Part shown: piece by piece, positions 32,371 through 41,116 of the stretch | How positions within the stretch are numbered: the stretch's first letter is position 1 | Layout of the letters: the number at the start of each line of letters is the position of its first letter | Source of the DNA: Anaerovibrio lipolyticus LB2005 | Lineage (GTDB): Bacteria; Bacillota; Negativicutes; Selenomonadales; Selenomonadaceae | Direction: 5' to 3' | DNA: 64,000 bases | Assembly: GCF_000621545.1 (NCBI RefSeq) | Contig: NZ_JHYA01000004.1 | Coordinates: forward strand, 62,001 to 126,000 | The notes under the pieces: model-generated | What the model saw: only the letters and a program-made list of their open reading frames with translations | Databases searched by the model: none | What the model was told of the DNA's origin: nothing | Position numbers and translations under genes: made by a program

Positions 32371-34362
32371 CTAATCCTCCGATTTTTCTGGCTCTGGAGC
32401 CAGAAGTAAATCAAATGCTTCCTTGGCAGTGGAAACGGGGTGAATATCCAGTCCCAGATGCTGCTTTGGAATATCCTTGCTGTTTTCCTTTGGAATAATC
32501 AGGGTCTTTATACCCGCCTGTTTGGCGCCATAAGCCTTTTCGAAGACGCCACCCACAGGACGGACGCGCCCCTGAAGAGAAATTTCTCCTGTCACTGCCA
32601 CATCCTGACGGATAGGACGCTTGGTGATGGCAGATAAAATAGCGGTTAGAATGGCGGTTCCGGCACTTGGGCCGTCAATATTGCCTCCCCCAATAACGTT
32701 AATGTGAATGTCGTAATCATGAATATCCTTACCCGTAATCATGCGCACCACGGAGGCCGCGTTAAATACTGAGTCTTTGGCCATACTGCCGGCGGTTTCA
32801 TTAAAGCGTACTGTCCCCTTGCCCTTTTCACGGGCTTCAAAGGCAATGGCCTCGATTTCAATAACGGATCCCAGAAAGCCTGCTACTCCTAAACCGAAAA
32901 TATGGCCGACCTCCAGACGGTCTGACGCCTTTTTGGTTACATAAGGACTTAGGCGGCTCACCTGGGCCACCCTGTAAATGTCCGCCTTTTCAATGGAAAC
33001 TGTGGCGTCAGCCTCCTGGTCCAACTCCTGCTGGGCATTACGCTCTAAAGCAAGACTGTAGGCATCGGCCAAAATATTGATGGCTTTACGGCCTTCGATG
33101 GTATATTCACTTATAAGCTCTGCCACCCCATCCCCTAAATCTGCGGAGAGCTTTTTGGCGGCATTTCGTACGATTTCCTGAATATTGGCAGGAGTCAGTG
33201 GCTCGAAATATATTTCCGCACATCTGGAACGTAGAGCCGGATTGATGTGTGATGCTTCTCTGGTAGTGGCACCAATGAGTACGAAGTCAGCCGGAGCCCC
33301 CTCCTCAAATAATTTTTTGATATAAGGAGGAATCTTCTCGTCAGCCGGATCATAATAGGCGGATTCAAAGAAGGCCCGCTTATCCTCAAGAACCTTAAGG
33401 AGCTTGTTTTGGAGCATAACATCCATTTCGCCGATTTCGTCAATAAAGAGAATACCACCATGGGCATCGGTAACCAGTCCGGGCTTTGGCTCCGGAATAC
33501 CAGTATCAGCTAAATCCCTACGGGCCCCCTGGTAAATAGGGTCATGGACAGAGCCCAGCAACGGGTTGGTCATGTCCCGGGGATCCCAGCGTAAGGTCGT
33601 ACCATCTGTTTCAATGAAAGGTGCATCATCAGCAAAGGGAGATAGCTTCCGCCTTTTAGCTTCCTCCAGCACCAGACGGGCGGCAGTGGTTTTGCCCACT
33701 CCCGGTGGCCCGTACAGGATAAGATGCTGTGGATATGGGGAACTGAGCTTGGCCAGCAAGGAGTCCACAGCCCTTTTCTGGCCTACAATTTCATCTGTGG
33801 AGGATGGTCGTAAAAGCTCCATAACAGACTGGGTCAGACTAACCTTCTCCAGCTCCTCCAAATGCTCCCGCTTCTTCTGCTCCAGAGGAGATTCCACATT
33901 CTTTTTCTCCTCTTTGAGAATCTGCATTTTTATGTCCTTAACGTAATCCTGATGATTTTCCTCAAGGCGCTCTGCCACCTTCTTCTCCAAATCATCCTCC
34001 ACCGAGCGGCGGGCCAGAATATCGGAGAACTGCTCCGTAAGCTGCTCCAATATGTTCAGCAGCTCATCATCCTTGGGTACCTCCTTGATGGTGGGATTTT
34101 CGTTAATAATTCTCTGTAAAGCAAGTACACGCTCACCTCTTTTAGGTGAGCGCACGTACTGTAAAGCATCCATTTTGCCTGCCTTGATAACCAGCTTGTC
34201 GGAGCCGTAATAGTCCACAAGCAGATTAAACAGGGCATCTATTTTTCTGTCCACCTCATCCCGGGGACCCATTTCAGCCTCCAGAGCTGCCTTGGCAGAA
34301 TCCAGATTGGCATCCCGGTCCTGGGTTTTGAGATTTAACAATTTTGAAAAGAAATTTTTCAT
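32371..34362 (-). CDS. lonB: ATP-dependent protease LonB/LonC-type
   Basis: 663 residues. Lacks the long Lon N-domain; begins with a helical, charged region (about 1-180), then an AAA+ module with Walker A YGPPGVGKTTAARL (about 220) and Walker B GGILFIDEIGEM (about 310), and a C-terminal Lon protease domain with catalytic Ser in GGNIDGPSAGTAI (about 565) and Lys in FEKAYGAKQAG (about 608). This is the LonB-like architecture found next to rplI/dnaB in many Clostridia and Negativicutes. Weak ribosome site, 12 bases after rplI, suggesting coupling. Confidence 0.88.
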   Translation of the reverse strand: MKNFFSKLLNLKTQDRDANLDSAKAALEAEMGPRDEVDRKIDALFNLLVDYYGSDKLVIKAGKMDALQYVRSPKRGERVLALQRIINENPTIKEVPKDDELLNILEQLTEQFSDILARRSVEDDLEKKVAERLEENHQDYVKDIKMQILKEEKKNVESPLEQKKREHLEELEKVSLTQSVMELLRPSSTDEIVGQKRAVDSLLAKLSSPYPQHLILYGPPGVGKTTAARLVLEEAKRRKLSPFADDAPFIETDGTTLRWDPRDMTNPLLGSVHDPIYQGARRDLADTGIPEPKPGLVTDAHGGILFIDEIGEMDVMLQNKLLKVLEDKRAFFESAYYDPADEKIPPYIKKLFEEGAPADFVLIGATTREASHINPALRSRCAEIYFEPLTPANIQEIVRNAAKKLSADLGDGVAELISEYTIEGRKAINILADAYSLALERNAQQELDQEADATVSIEKADIYRVAQVSRLSPYVTKKASDRLEVGHIFGLGVAGFLGSVIEIEAIAFEAREKGKGTVRFNETAGSMAKDSVFNAASVVRMITGKDIHDYDIHINVIGGGNIDGPSAGTAILTAILSAITKRPIRQDVAVTGEISLQGRVRPVGGVFEKAYGAKQAGIKTLIIPKENSKDIPKQHLGLDIHPVSTAKEAFDLLLAPEPEKSED

Positions 34363-34374
34363 GAATAAAACCTA

Positions 34375-34821
34375 TTAACCCTGTACGACTTCTACCTTAA
34401 TGGTGGAGGTGATTTCTGGGTGTACCTTAATGATTGCCTCATAGGTGCCTACGCCGGAAATTTCAGTCTTGAGGGAAATCTTACGCTTATCAATATCAAT
34501 GTTGTGCTTTTTTTTCAATACCTCGGCAATGTCCTTGCCACCAACGGAGCCAAAGAGACGACCGTTTTCACCGATTTTTACAGGAATGGTAACGCTGACC
34601 TGGGAAAGCTGGGCAGCCATGAGCTTGGCCTCATCAGTGTCCTGGGCCTTCTTGCGGGCAGCGGAGCCAGCCTGGGCCTTGGCAACATTTATATTGTTGG
34701 AGGTTGCTTCCACAGCCACCTTCTTTGGCAGCAGAAAATTGCGGCCGTAGCCGTCGGAAACCTCTACGATATCACCTTTTTTACCTACGTTCTTAACGTC
34801 CTTCTGCAGTATTACTTTCAT
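34375..34821 (-). CDS. rplI: 50S ribosomal protein L9
   Basis: 148 residues from ATG 34821 (GAGGAG about 10 bases upstream); MKVILQKDVKNVGKKGD, then VEVSDGYGRNFLLPK is the L9 signature, followed by the long connecting helix and the C-terminal domain (ISLKTEISGVGTYEAIIKVHPEI). The start lies inside the end of gdpP (29-base overlap), so translation of the two is linked. Confidence 0.97.
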   Translation of the reverse strand: MKVILQKDVKNVGKKGDIVEVSDGYGRNFLLPKKVAVEATSNNINVAKAQAGSAARKKAQDTDEAKLMAAQLSQVSVTIPVKIGENGRLFGSVGGKDIAEVLKKKHNIDIDKRKISLKTEISGVGTYEAIIKVHPEITSTIKVEVVQG

Positions 34822-36817
34822 TGCTATCAAACTCCTCTATAAAGCTATTTGTATATTCCAATACTTGGTTATAAACATCATCCACAGTGCCGTCCTTCAG
34901 CTGGGTTCCAGCCACATTCTGATGGCCGCCGCCACCAAAGTTTTCCATGATAAGCTGAACATTTATATCCCCTGCGGAGCGGGCACTGACACCTACAGTA
35001 TTCTGAGTCAGCTGGAATACCACTATGCTGACCCGGACCCCTTCGATTCTCAGCATGGAGTCCGCCACCTGAGCTGCCACCACCTGAATATTAGGCATGA
35101 CTTCAGGACATTTTGTAATAATAAGGCCATTTGGCAGCATATTGGCTGTGGACTTGGCCTTGGCCTCTGCCACCTCAGTGGCAAAGTCAGTTCTAAAGAG
35201 CTGGCGGACAGCCACCAGATCAGCACCCCAACGGCGAAGATATGCTGCCGCTTCAAAGGTGCGCACACCCACCTGAACAGCAAAGTTCTTTGTATCCACC
35301 AAAATACCGCAGTACAGGGCAATGGCCTCTATGCGGCTGATTTTCAGCTCATCACCAAAGTACATAAGCAGCTCTGTAACCAACTCACTGGTGGAGCTGG
35401 TGGCAGTTTCAGTGTAGGCAATTTTTGTATTTTTGATGCAGTTTTCACTGCGGCGATGATGGTCGATTACCACCACCTGCTCAATGCGATCCAGCATTTC
35501 CGGGGCGGCAGTGAGATGAGGAATAAAGGTATCCACCACGAAGAGTACAGGATTCTGGGCAGTAATGTTTACCACCTTGTCGTTAGGAATAAAGAGTCCT
35601 GCATATTCCTCACGGGAGGACAGCAAATCGATAATCTTATCAATGCCCTCGTTCATGTCGCTGAGGATAATGTGAACTGGCTTTTCAAGGATTTTGGCCA
35701 TGCGGGCCACACCCATGGCAGCACCAAGAGCATCGAAGTCCTCGTTGTGATGGCCCATGATAAATATCTCATCGGCAGTCTGCATGAGGGCTTTAATGTT
35801 GGAGGCCATAACTCTGGCCTTAACCCGGTTCTGCTTTTCCAGTGCCTTGGTTTTTCCACCAAAGAAGCTGGTCTGGCCGTTCATCATAATAGCTGCCTGG
35901 TCACCGCCACGGCTCAGTGCCAAATCCAGCATAGCCTGGGCTTGCTGGCCCAGCTCAATGTAGGTCTGACGGTCAGCCACGGAAATACCCATACTCAAGG
36001 TAATTGGCAGCTTGCTGGTGGTGTTAAAGAGATTGTGAATCTTGTCTAAAATATCAAACTTTTCACCTATGGCCATATCCAGATTGCGGCGCTCAATAAC
36101 CGCAATATACATATCGTTGCTGATACGACGGGTATAGCCCTCAAGGTGTGTGGTCCATTCATCAATCATCTTGTTGGCCTCAAATATGAGACTGTTTTTC
36201 TCCGCATCATTCAGGCCCTTCAGTACGTCATTGTAGTTATCAATCTGAATGTACATGAGGACTGAGCGGCTGTTGGCGTGAATACGCTTCAGCAGCTGAA
36301 AAGGAGTGTCATCAATAACATAAAGGGCCATAAGTCCACAGGAGTCATCCTTGGTGGCGATAGGCACATATTTTACTTTGTAATGGACATTTTCATGGAT
36401 AAATACAGTTTCCCCGTTTTTACCCCAGATAGAATTCAAATCCAGCTCCGGCCAAAAGGCATCATCGCCCTTGCTGATGGACATACCATATTCCGGAATA
36501 ACCCTGATGTGCTTTTCCAGCTCCTTGTTAAACCACTGGAGTCGTCCGCTTTTATCTGTGATGACAATCATCTGTGGCAGATTATCCAGGGCGTAGTTGG
36601 AAGCATCATTAACATTGCTGATTACAGTATGGCAATAGTGGGCAAATTCCTCACTTCGATAGCGACACCGTTCATAGCCGAAGAACAAGGTGGCGCACCA
36701 TACCATCAGTGATGCTGCACCGATATACCAGTTGTATAAAAACAGTACAACCACCAACAAAAGGGCAGCCAAATGTATAATGGCAATATCAATCCAGGCA
36801 TTTAGATTTCTAGGCAT
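34793..36817 (-). CDS. gdpP: Cyclic-di-AMP phosphodiesterase GdpP
   Basis: 674 residues with the full GdpP layout: two membrane helices (about 10-50), a degenerate PAS domain (about 75-165, NLPQMIVITDKSGRLQWFN), a degenerate GGDEF domain (about 180-300; no GGDEF signature, ends LALSRGGDQAAI), then DHH-DHHA1. Catalytic motifs: MGHHNEDFDALGAAMG (about 350), FVVDTF, VVIDHHRRSENCI (about 437-449) and GGGGHQNVAG near the C-terminus. It hydrolyses c-di-AMP to pApA, thereby affecting K+ and osmotic control, notable with a Trk operon in the same window. Between yybS and rplI. Confidence 0.95.
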   Translation of the reverse strand: MPRNLNAWIDIAIIHLAALLLVVVLFLYNWYIGAASLMVWCATLFFGYERCRYRSEEFAHYCHTVISNVNDASNYALDNLPQMIVITDKSGRLQWFNKELEKHIRVIPEYGMSISKGDDAFWPELDLNSIWGKNGETVFIHENVHYKVKYVPIATKDDSCGLMALYVIDDTPFQLLKRIHANSRSVLMYIQIDNYNDVLKGLNDAEKNSLIFEANKMIDEWTTHLEGYTRRISNDMYIAVIERRNLDMAIGEKFDILDKIHNLFNTTSKLPITLSMGISVADRQTYIELGQQAQAMLDLALSRGGDQAAIMMNGQTSFFGGKTKALEKQNRVKARVMASNIKALMQTADEIFIMGHHNEDFDALGAAMGVARMAKILEKPVHIILSDMNEGIDKIIDLLSSREEYAGLFIPNDKVVNITAQNPVLFVVDTFIPHLTAAPEMLDRIEQVVVIDHHRRSENCIKNTKIAYTETATSSTSELVTELLMYFGDELKISRIEAIALYCGILVDTKNFAVQVGVRTFEAAAYLRRWGADLVAVRQLFRTDFATEVAEAKAKSTANMLPNGLIITKCPEVMPNIQVVAAQVADSMLRIEGVRVSIVVFQLTQNTVGVSARSAGDINVQLIMENFGGGGHQNVAGTQLKDGTVDDVYNQVLEYTNSFIEEFDSNESNTAEGR

Positions 36818-36839
36818 TTTAATAAACCTCTGTTTCTAA

Positions 36840-37796
36840 TTAATTGCGTCTTGCAGAAAAACGCTTGCGATAATCAAAAATCATATCAAACAGGCCCACA
36901 AATGCTAACAGCTGAGCCAACAGTCCGTTAATAAATATGAAGCCAATGATAATCCAGAACATCCATCTGGAGATTTTGTTCCTAAGTAGGTTGCTCAGTA
37001 TGGCCACTCCTTGAACAAAACCAGTACAGGTGGTGAGGAAAAATGCATTGTAGGAAATCTGAGTCAATAATGAGATATTGCGGGATTCCCCCCAGTAAAT
37101 TCCCACCAGAGAAAAACCAAAGAGATAAAATAGGGCTACAGGCAAACGCCACTGATCAAGCGGTGGCAGTTCTGGGAGATTGTAGCCTAAACGGGTCAGC
37201 ACTTTGCGTCCCATAACATAGTTAATGAGGGTGGTAACAAGGCCGGAGCAGATTATTATCAGTGGCATGAGCATCCCCACCAGCTTAAAGGCCTGGCCGA
37301 AGTTGTCTTTCATCTCGGCCACCTTGTCAGCTGGTACTCCCATGGCTTCATAAGCTGAAATAGAAGAATTGAAGGTATCCTCCATCATCTCCAGCTCCAT
37401 GTTGAATGGATTAATACCCGTAACGGCCAAAAACAGTCCCAAGGCCAACAGCATGGAAATTACAGCTGTTACCAGGGATATGAGCAGGTTCTGACCAGCG
37501 GGCAGAGACCTTCTGAAGCCATATCCAAGGGCAATAGCTGGTGGGGCAAAGCCCAATACCAGTCTGATAGCCGACATTGGTTCAATCAGTATGGTCATAA
37601 TAATTCCAGCGGCCAATACACTCAGCAGGGCCCACTTTAGGCCGTGCCGTACCTCCAGAATCAGAATGGGCAAAGGCCAAATTAAAATAGCCACTTCACC
37701 CAACAGGGGGATATAGACTCCCACTAAGGCTACTATAACAGTGATAGCCACCAACAGGCTGCTTTCTGTCATAGATTTTATTTTTATATCTGCCAT
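36840..37796 (-). CDS. yybS: YybS family (DUF2232) membrane protein
   Basis: 318 residues, about eight hydrophobic segments, with the DUF2232 pattern (LLVAITVIVALVGVYIPLLG, PLPILILEVRHGLKWAL, GFAPPAIALGYGFRR, and the C-terminal NGLLAQLLAFVGLFDMIFDYRKR). TTAAGGAG precedes the ATG. The family is regularly found directly upstream of gdpP and rplI, as here, but its function is not known. First gene of the operon. Confidence 0.9.
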   Translation of the reverse strand: MADIKIKSMTESSLLVAITVIVALVGVYIPLLGEVAILIWPLPILILEVRHGLKWALLSVLAAGIIMTILIEPMSAIRLVLGFAPPAIALGYGFRRSLPAGQNLLISLVTAVISMLLALGLFLAVTGINPFNMELEMMEDTFNSSISAYEAMGVPADKVAEMKDNFGQAFKLVGMLMPLIIICSGLVTTLINYVMGRKVLTRLGYNLPELPPLDQWRLPVALFYLFGFSLVGIYWGESRNISLLTQISYNAFFLTTCTGFVQGVAILSNLLRNKISRWMFWIIIGFIFINGLLAQLLAFVGLFDMIFDYRKRFSARRN

Positions 37797-37910
37797 GCTT
37801 TAATTCTCCTTAAATAGTAACGCGAGATGGAGACTACCCCGCATTAATACATCATTATATCATTTTATAAAAAAACATGCCACCTGTGTACTGTTTGTGG
37901 TACTAAGTCT

Positions 37911-37952
37911 TCAATTGCGTTATAACTCGGTGAAAAATGTTCTCACCGAGTT
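37911..37952 (+). repeat. Partial promoter-element copy with adjoining hairpin
   Basis: TTCAATTGCGTTATAAC at 37911-37926 repeats the core of the composite element located 85 bases downstream. It runs into AACTCGGTGA-n9-TCACCGAGTT, a perfect 10-bp stem-loop. Confidence 0.55.
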
Positions 37953-37970
37953 GAAACGCTAGTAGGAGGA

Positions 37971-38016
37971 TTTTTCTTTTATTTAAAAAGAAAAATTTGA
38001 ACAATTGCGTTATAAT
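37971..38016 (+). promoter_or_regulatory. Composite promoter element (copy 2), upstream of the phosphohexomutase gene
   Basis: TTTTTCTTTT...AAAAAGAAAAA inverted arms followed by TTGAACAATTGCGTTATAAT, with TATAAT at 38011-38016, about 38 bases before the start codon. No -35 box lies at the normal 17-base distance; the conserved block directly abuts the -10. Confidence 0.6.
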
Positions 38017-38053
38017 ACTAGATGTAGAAAAAAATACCCTGGAGGTGTTCAAT

Positions 38054-39565
38054 ATGGACGAAAAAATGTTGTTAAAGCTGCAAAATGGCAGCGATATACG
38101 CGGTGTTGCCATGGAAGGTGTTGAAGGCGAGGAGGTCACCCTTACTCATGACGCTGCCAATGTTATTGGTGCAGCCTTTGTTAATTTTTTGGCAGAGAAA
38201 ATCGGTAAGCCAGCCAATAAGCTGAAGATTGCCGTTGGCCATGACTCCCGTCTTAGTGCTGAGAGCCTGAAGGAAGCAGCAATACAGGGGGCTATGAACT
38301 TGGGGGCACGGGTTTTTGACTGTGGTCTTTCCTCCACCCCTGCCATGTTTATGTCTATTGTTTTTGAAGACACCCAGATGGACGGCGCCATCATGATCAC
38401 CGCCAGTCATTTGCCATATAACCGTAATGGTTTGAAATTCTTTACGGCTGAAGGCGGCTTGGAGAAAGCTGATATTAAGGCAATTCTCAAGGGGGCAGCC
38501 AAGCTGGAGCCTGCGGATTATGATATCAGTGACGTGGAGACTTTGGAGCTTATTGATCTTTACTCTGAATATTTGTGTGACAAAATCAGAGTAGGGGCCA
38601 ATCTGGAGGAGAACTACATGCAGCCTCTCTCTGGTATGAAGATTGTGGTGGATGCAGGCAATGGAGCTGGTGGCTTCTTTGCGGACAAGGTATTAAAGCC
38701 ATTGGGGGCAGATACCACCGGCAGTAAGTATCTTGATCCTGACGGACGGTTCCCTAATCATGTTCCTAACCCTGAGAACAAGGATGCCATGGCTTCTATT
38801 AAAAAGATTGTTAATGATTCCAATGCAGATTTGGGGCTTATTTTTGATACTGATGTGGACCGTATGGGGGCAGTGCTGCCAGATGGAAAGGTTATCAGCC
38901 GCAACGCCCTTATCGCCATGATGGCGTCAATTTTGGCTCCGGATTATCCGGGCAGTACCATTGTTACAGATTCTGTAACCTCTGATGAGCTCACGGAATT
39001 TTTGGAGGGAACCCTTCATTTGAAGCACCATCGCTTTAAGAGAGGCTACAAGAATGTTATTAATGAATGTATCCGCCTTAACGAGGAAGGCACTGCATCC
39101 CCATTGGCCATTGAGACCTCTGGTCATGGTGCCCTGCAGGAAAACTACTATTTGGATGATGGTGCATATCTGGCTGTTAAGCTGATTATAGCCGCTGCCA
39201 AGGCTAAACGCGAGGACAAGACTCTTGCCAGCCTTATTGAGGAGCTGGGTTACCCGGCAGAGGCCAGAGAGTATCGGTTATACATCCGTGGGCTGGAGGA
39301 TTACAAGACATACGGCAGAGGTGTGCTGGAGGAGTTTAAGGAGCTGGCTGAGGCCCGTGGAATTCAGGTAGCATCACCTTCCTATGAGGGAGTTCGTCTG
39401 GTATTCCCTGGTGAAGGCTGGATTCTTCTTCGCCTTTCCCTCCACGATCCAAATATGCCAATGAATATAGAGGGCAAGCATGCCGGGGACTGCGATAAGC
39501 TCACCAGCATTGCCAAGGAGCTGGTATCCGGCTTCGTTCATCTTGATGACAGTGTGATGTATTAA
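38054..39565 (+). CDS. Phosphomannomutase/phosphoglucomutase family enzyme
   Basis: 503 residues from ATG 38054 (GGAGGT seven bases upstream). Alpha-D-phosphohexomutase fold: N-terminal NGSDIRGVAMEG, phosphoserine loop MITASHLPYNRNGLKF (about 112-127), metal loop IFDTDVDRMGAV (about 272; the common D-G-D-x-D-R reads D-T-D-V-D-R), sugar-binding loop ETSGHGAL (about 356) and the phosphate-binding C-terminal domain with LSLHDPNMPMNIEG. It interconverts hexose 1- and 6-phosphates for glycan or glycogen precursors; which hexose is not readable from sequence. Single-gene unit under the composite promoter. Confidence 0.88.
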   Translation: MDEKMLLKLQNGSDIRGVAMEGVEGEEVTLTHDAANVIGAAFVNFLAEKIGKPANKLKIAVGHDSRLSAESLKEAAIQGAMNLGARVFDCGLSSTPAMFMSIVFEDTQMDGAIMITASHLPYNRNGLKFFTAEGGLEKADIKAILKGAAKLEPADYDISDVETLELIDLYSEYLCDKIRVGANLEENYMQPLSGMKIVVDAGNGAGGFFADKVLKPLGADTTGSKYLDPDGRFPNHVPNPENKDAMASIKKIVNDSNADLGLIFDTDVDRMGAVLPDGKVISRNALIAMMASILAPDYPGSTIVTDSVTSDELTEFLEGTLHLKHHRFKRGYKNVINECIRLNEEGTASPLAIETSGHGALQENYYLDDGAYLAVKLIIAAAKAKREDKTLASLIEELGYPAEAREYRLYIRGLEDYKTYGRGVLEEFKELAEARGIQVASPSYEGVRLVFPGEGWILLRLSLHDPNMPMNIEGKHAGDCDKLTSIAKELVSGFVHLDDSVMY

Positions 39566-39589
39566 GGCCTTGTATACATGGCGGAGCGG

Positions 39590-39619
39590 TTGACAGTGCC
39601 TTCTGTGTAATGCTATGAT
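39590..39619 (+). promoter_or_regulatory. Promoter of purB
   Basis: TTGACA, 18-base spacer, TATGAT, about 93 bases before the purB start. Confidence 0.7.
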
Positions 39620-39656
39620 GTATGCGGATAACAATGGGGTGAACAATGTTTTCCCC

Positions 39657-39673
39657 GCCTGGGTTACCCAGGC
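39657..39673 (+). promoter_or_regulatory. Leader hairpin of purB
   Basis: GCCTGGG-TTA-CCCAGGC is a perfect 7-bp stem in the 5' leader; a T-rich stretch (GTTTTCTTTTT) follows about 10 bases later, just before the AAGGAGG ribosome site. It may attenuate or shield translation. Confidence 0.4.
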
Positions 39674-39711
39674 AATAGAAGCTGTTTTCTTTTTAAGGAG
39701 GAATTGCATCA

Positions 39712-41004
39712 ATGATCGAACGGTATACCAACCCTGAAATGGGTAATATCTGGACTCTGCAGCATGAGTTTGAGGTTATGCTGGATGTGGAAATCGCCGC
39801 TTGCGAAGCTATGGCAGAGCTGGGGGAGATTCCAAAGGAGGCTGCCAAGAACATTCGTGAAAAGGCCCATTTCGAGCTGGATCGAGTAAAGGAAATTGAG
39901 AAGGAAACCAACCATGATATTATTGCTTTCCTGACCAATGTGGCTGAGTATGTAGGCGATGATTCCAAGTATATTCACAAGGGATTGACTTCCAGTGATG
40001 TTAAGGATACTGCCCTTGGCATTATGATGAAGAAATCCGCCGAGCTGATTATTGATGATTTGAAAAAATTCCGTGAGGTACTGAAGCGCCGCGCAGCTGA
40101 GTTCAAGCACACAGTTTGTATCGGCCGTACCCATGGCATTCACGCAGAGCCAATGACCTTTGGTTTGAAGCTGGCTCTCTGGATGAATGAGATTGACCGT
40201 GACATTGAGCGCGTGGAGCATGCCAAGAAGATTGTTTCCGTTGGTAAGCTCTCCGGTGCTGTTGGTACTTATTCCAACATTAATCCAAAGATTGAAGAGC
40301 TGGTTTGTCAAAAGCTGGGTATTACTCCTGCTCCTTTGGCTACTCAGGTTATTCAGCGTGACCGTCATGCCGAGTACATGACTACTCTCGCTATCGTAGC
40401 AAGCTCCTTCGAAAAGTTCGCTACTGAGATTCGTAACCTCCAGCGCACCGATATCCGTGAGGCTGAGGAATATTTCAGCCCAGGTCAGAAGGGTTCTTCT
40501 GCTATGCCTCATAAGCGTAATCCTATTACCTGTGAGCGTATTGCTGGTATGGCCCGTCTGGTTCGCGGTAATGCTCTGGCATCCATGGAAAATATTGCTC
40601 TCTGGCATGAGAGAGATATTTCCCACTCCTCCGTAGAACGTGTTATCCTGCCAGATTCTACTATTAATGTAGATTACTGCATAAAGAAGTTTACCAACAT
40701 CATTGACAAGCTGCTGGTATATCCAGATGCTATGATGGAGAACTTAAATAAGACCGGCGGTCTGATTTTCTCCCAGCGCATTCTTATTGCCCTGGTATCC
40801 AAGGGCGTTCTTCGCGAGGACGCTTACAAGTGGGTACAGCGTAATGCCATGAAGAGATGGCTGGAGAAGGAAGACTTTAAGACCAATATCAGCAAGGATG
40901 AGGATGTAGTTAAGTACCTGTCTCAGGATGAGATTGATGAGTGCTTTAAGGTAGATTATTTCCTACGTCACGTTGACATGATTATGGCTCGCTTCGGACT
41001 GTAA
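39712..41004 (+). CDS. purB: Adenylosuccinate lyase
   Basis: 430 residues of the fumarase/aspartase superfamily, acting twice in purine synthesis (SAICAR cleavage and AMP formation). N-terminal MIERYTNPEMGNIWT, IHKGLTSSDVKDTALG (about 83), the catalytic His region GRTHGIHAEPMTFG (about 138) and the signature GSSAMPHKRNPITCERIAG (about 261). AAGGAGG ribosome site. It is followed by purA, which completes IMP to AMP conversion, but two hairpins separate the genes. Confidence 0.97.
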   Translation: MIERYTNPEMGNIWTLQHEFEVMLDVEIAACEAMAELGEIPKEAAKNIREKAHFELDRVKEIEKETNHDIIAFLTNVAEYVGDDSKYIHKGLTSSDVKDTALGIMMKKSAELIIDDLKKFREVLKRRAAEFKHTVCIGRTHGIHAEPMTFGLKLALWMNEIDRDIERVEHAKKIVSVGKLSGAVGTYSNINPKIEELVCQKLGITPAPLATQVIQRDRHAEYMTTLAIVASSFEKFATEIRNLQRTDIREAEEYFSPGQKGSSAMPHKRNPITCERIAGMARLVRGNALASMENIALWHERDISHSSVERVILPDSTINVDYCIKKFTNIIDKLLVYPDAMMENLNKTGGLIFSQRILIALVSKGVLREDAYKWVQRNAMKRWLEKEDFKTNISKDEDVVKYLSQDEIDECFKVDYFLRHVDMIMARFGL

Positions 41005-41031
41005 TAAATTGATTTTTGGAATTTGTTAATA

Positions 41032-41060
41032 AAGGGGGGCCGCCAAGCGGTCCCCTATAC
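41032..41060 (+). terminator. Terminator after purB
   Basis: GGGGGGCCGC-caa-GCGGTCCCC stem followed by TATACTTTTTT. Confidence 0.75.
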
Positions 41061-41072
41061 TTTTTTATAAAT

Positions 41073-41099
41073 GTATCGGGATGCTCCCGATACTGTTTT
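41073..41099 (+). terminator. Second hairpin in the purB-purA gap, possible purA attenuator
   Basis: GTATCGGGA-tgc-TCCCGATAC is a perfect 9-bp stem followed by TGTTTTT and then directly by the purA ribosome site (GAGGGGAGAG). Confidence 0.6.
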
Positions 41100-41116
41100 T
41101 GAGGGGAGAGACCTTT

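Noticed and set aside
34865-36049. 394-codon plus-strand open frame inside gdpP
   Set aside because: Antisense shadow of GdpP; His/Cys-rich translation without any domain, no initiation site.
39709-40626. 305-codon minus-strand open frame over purB
   Set aside because: Shadow of the highly conserved adenylosuccinate lyase frame.
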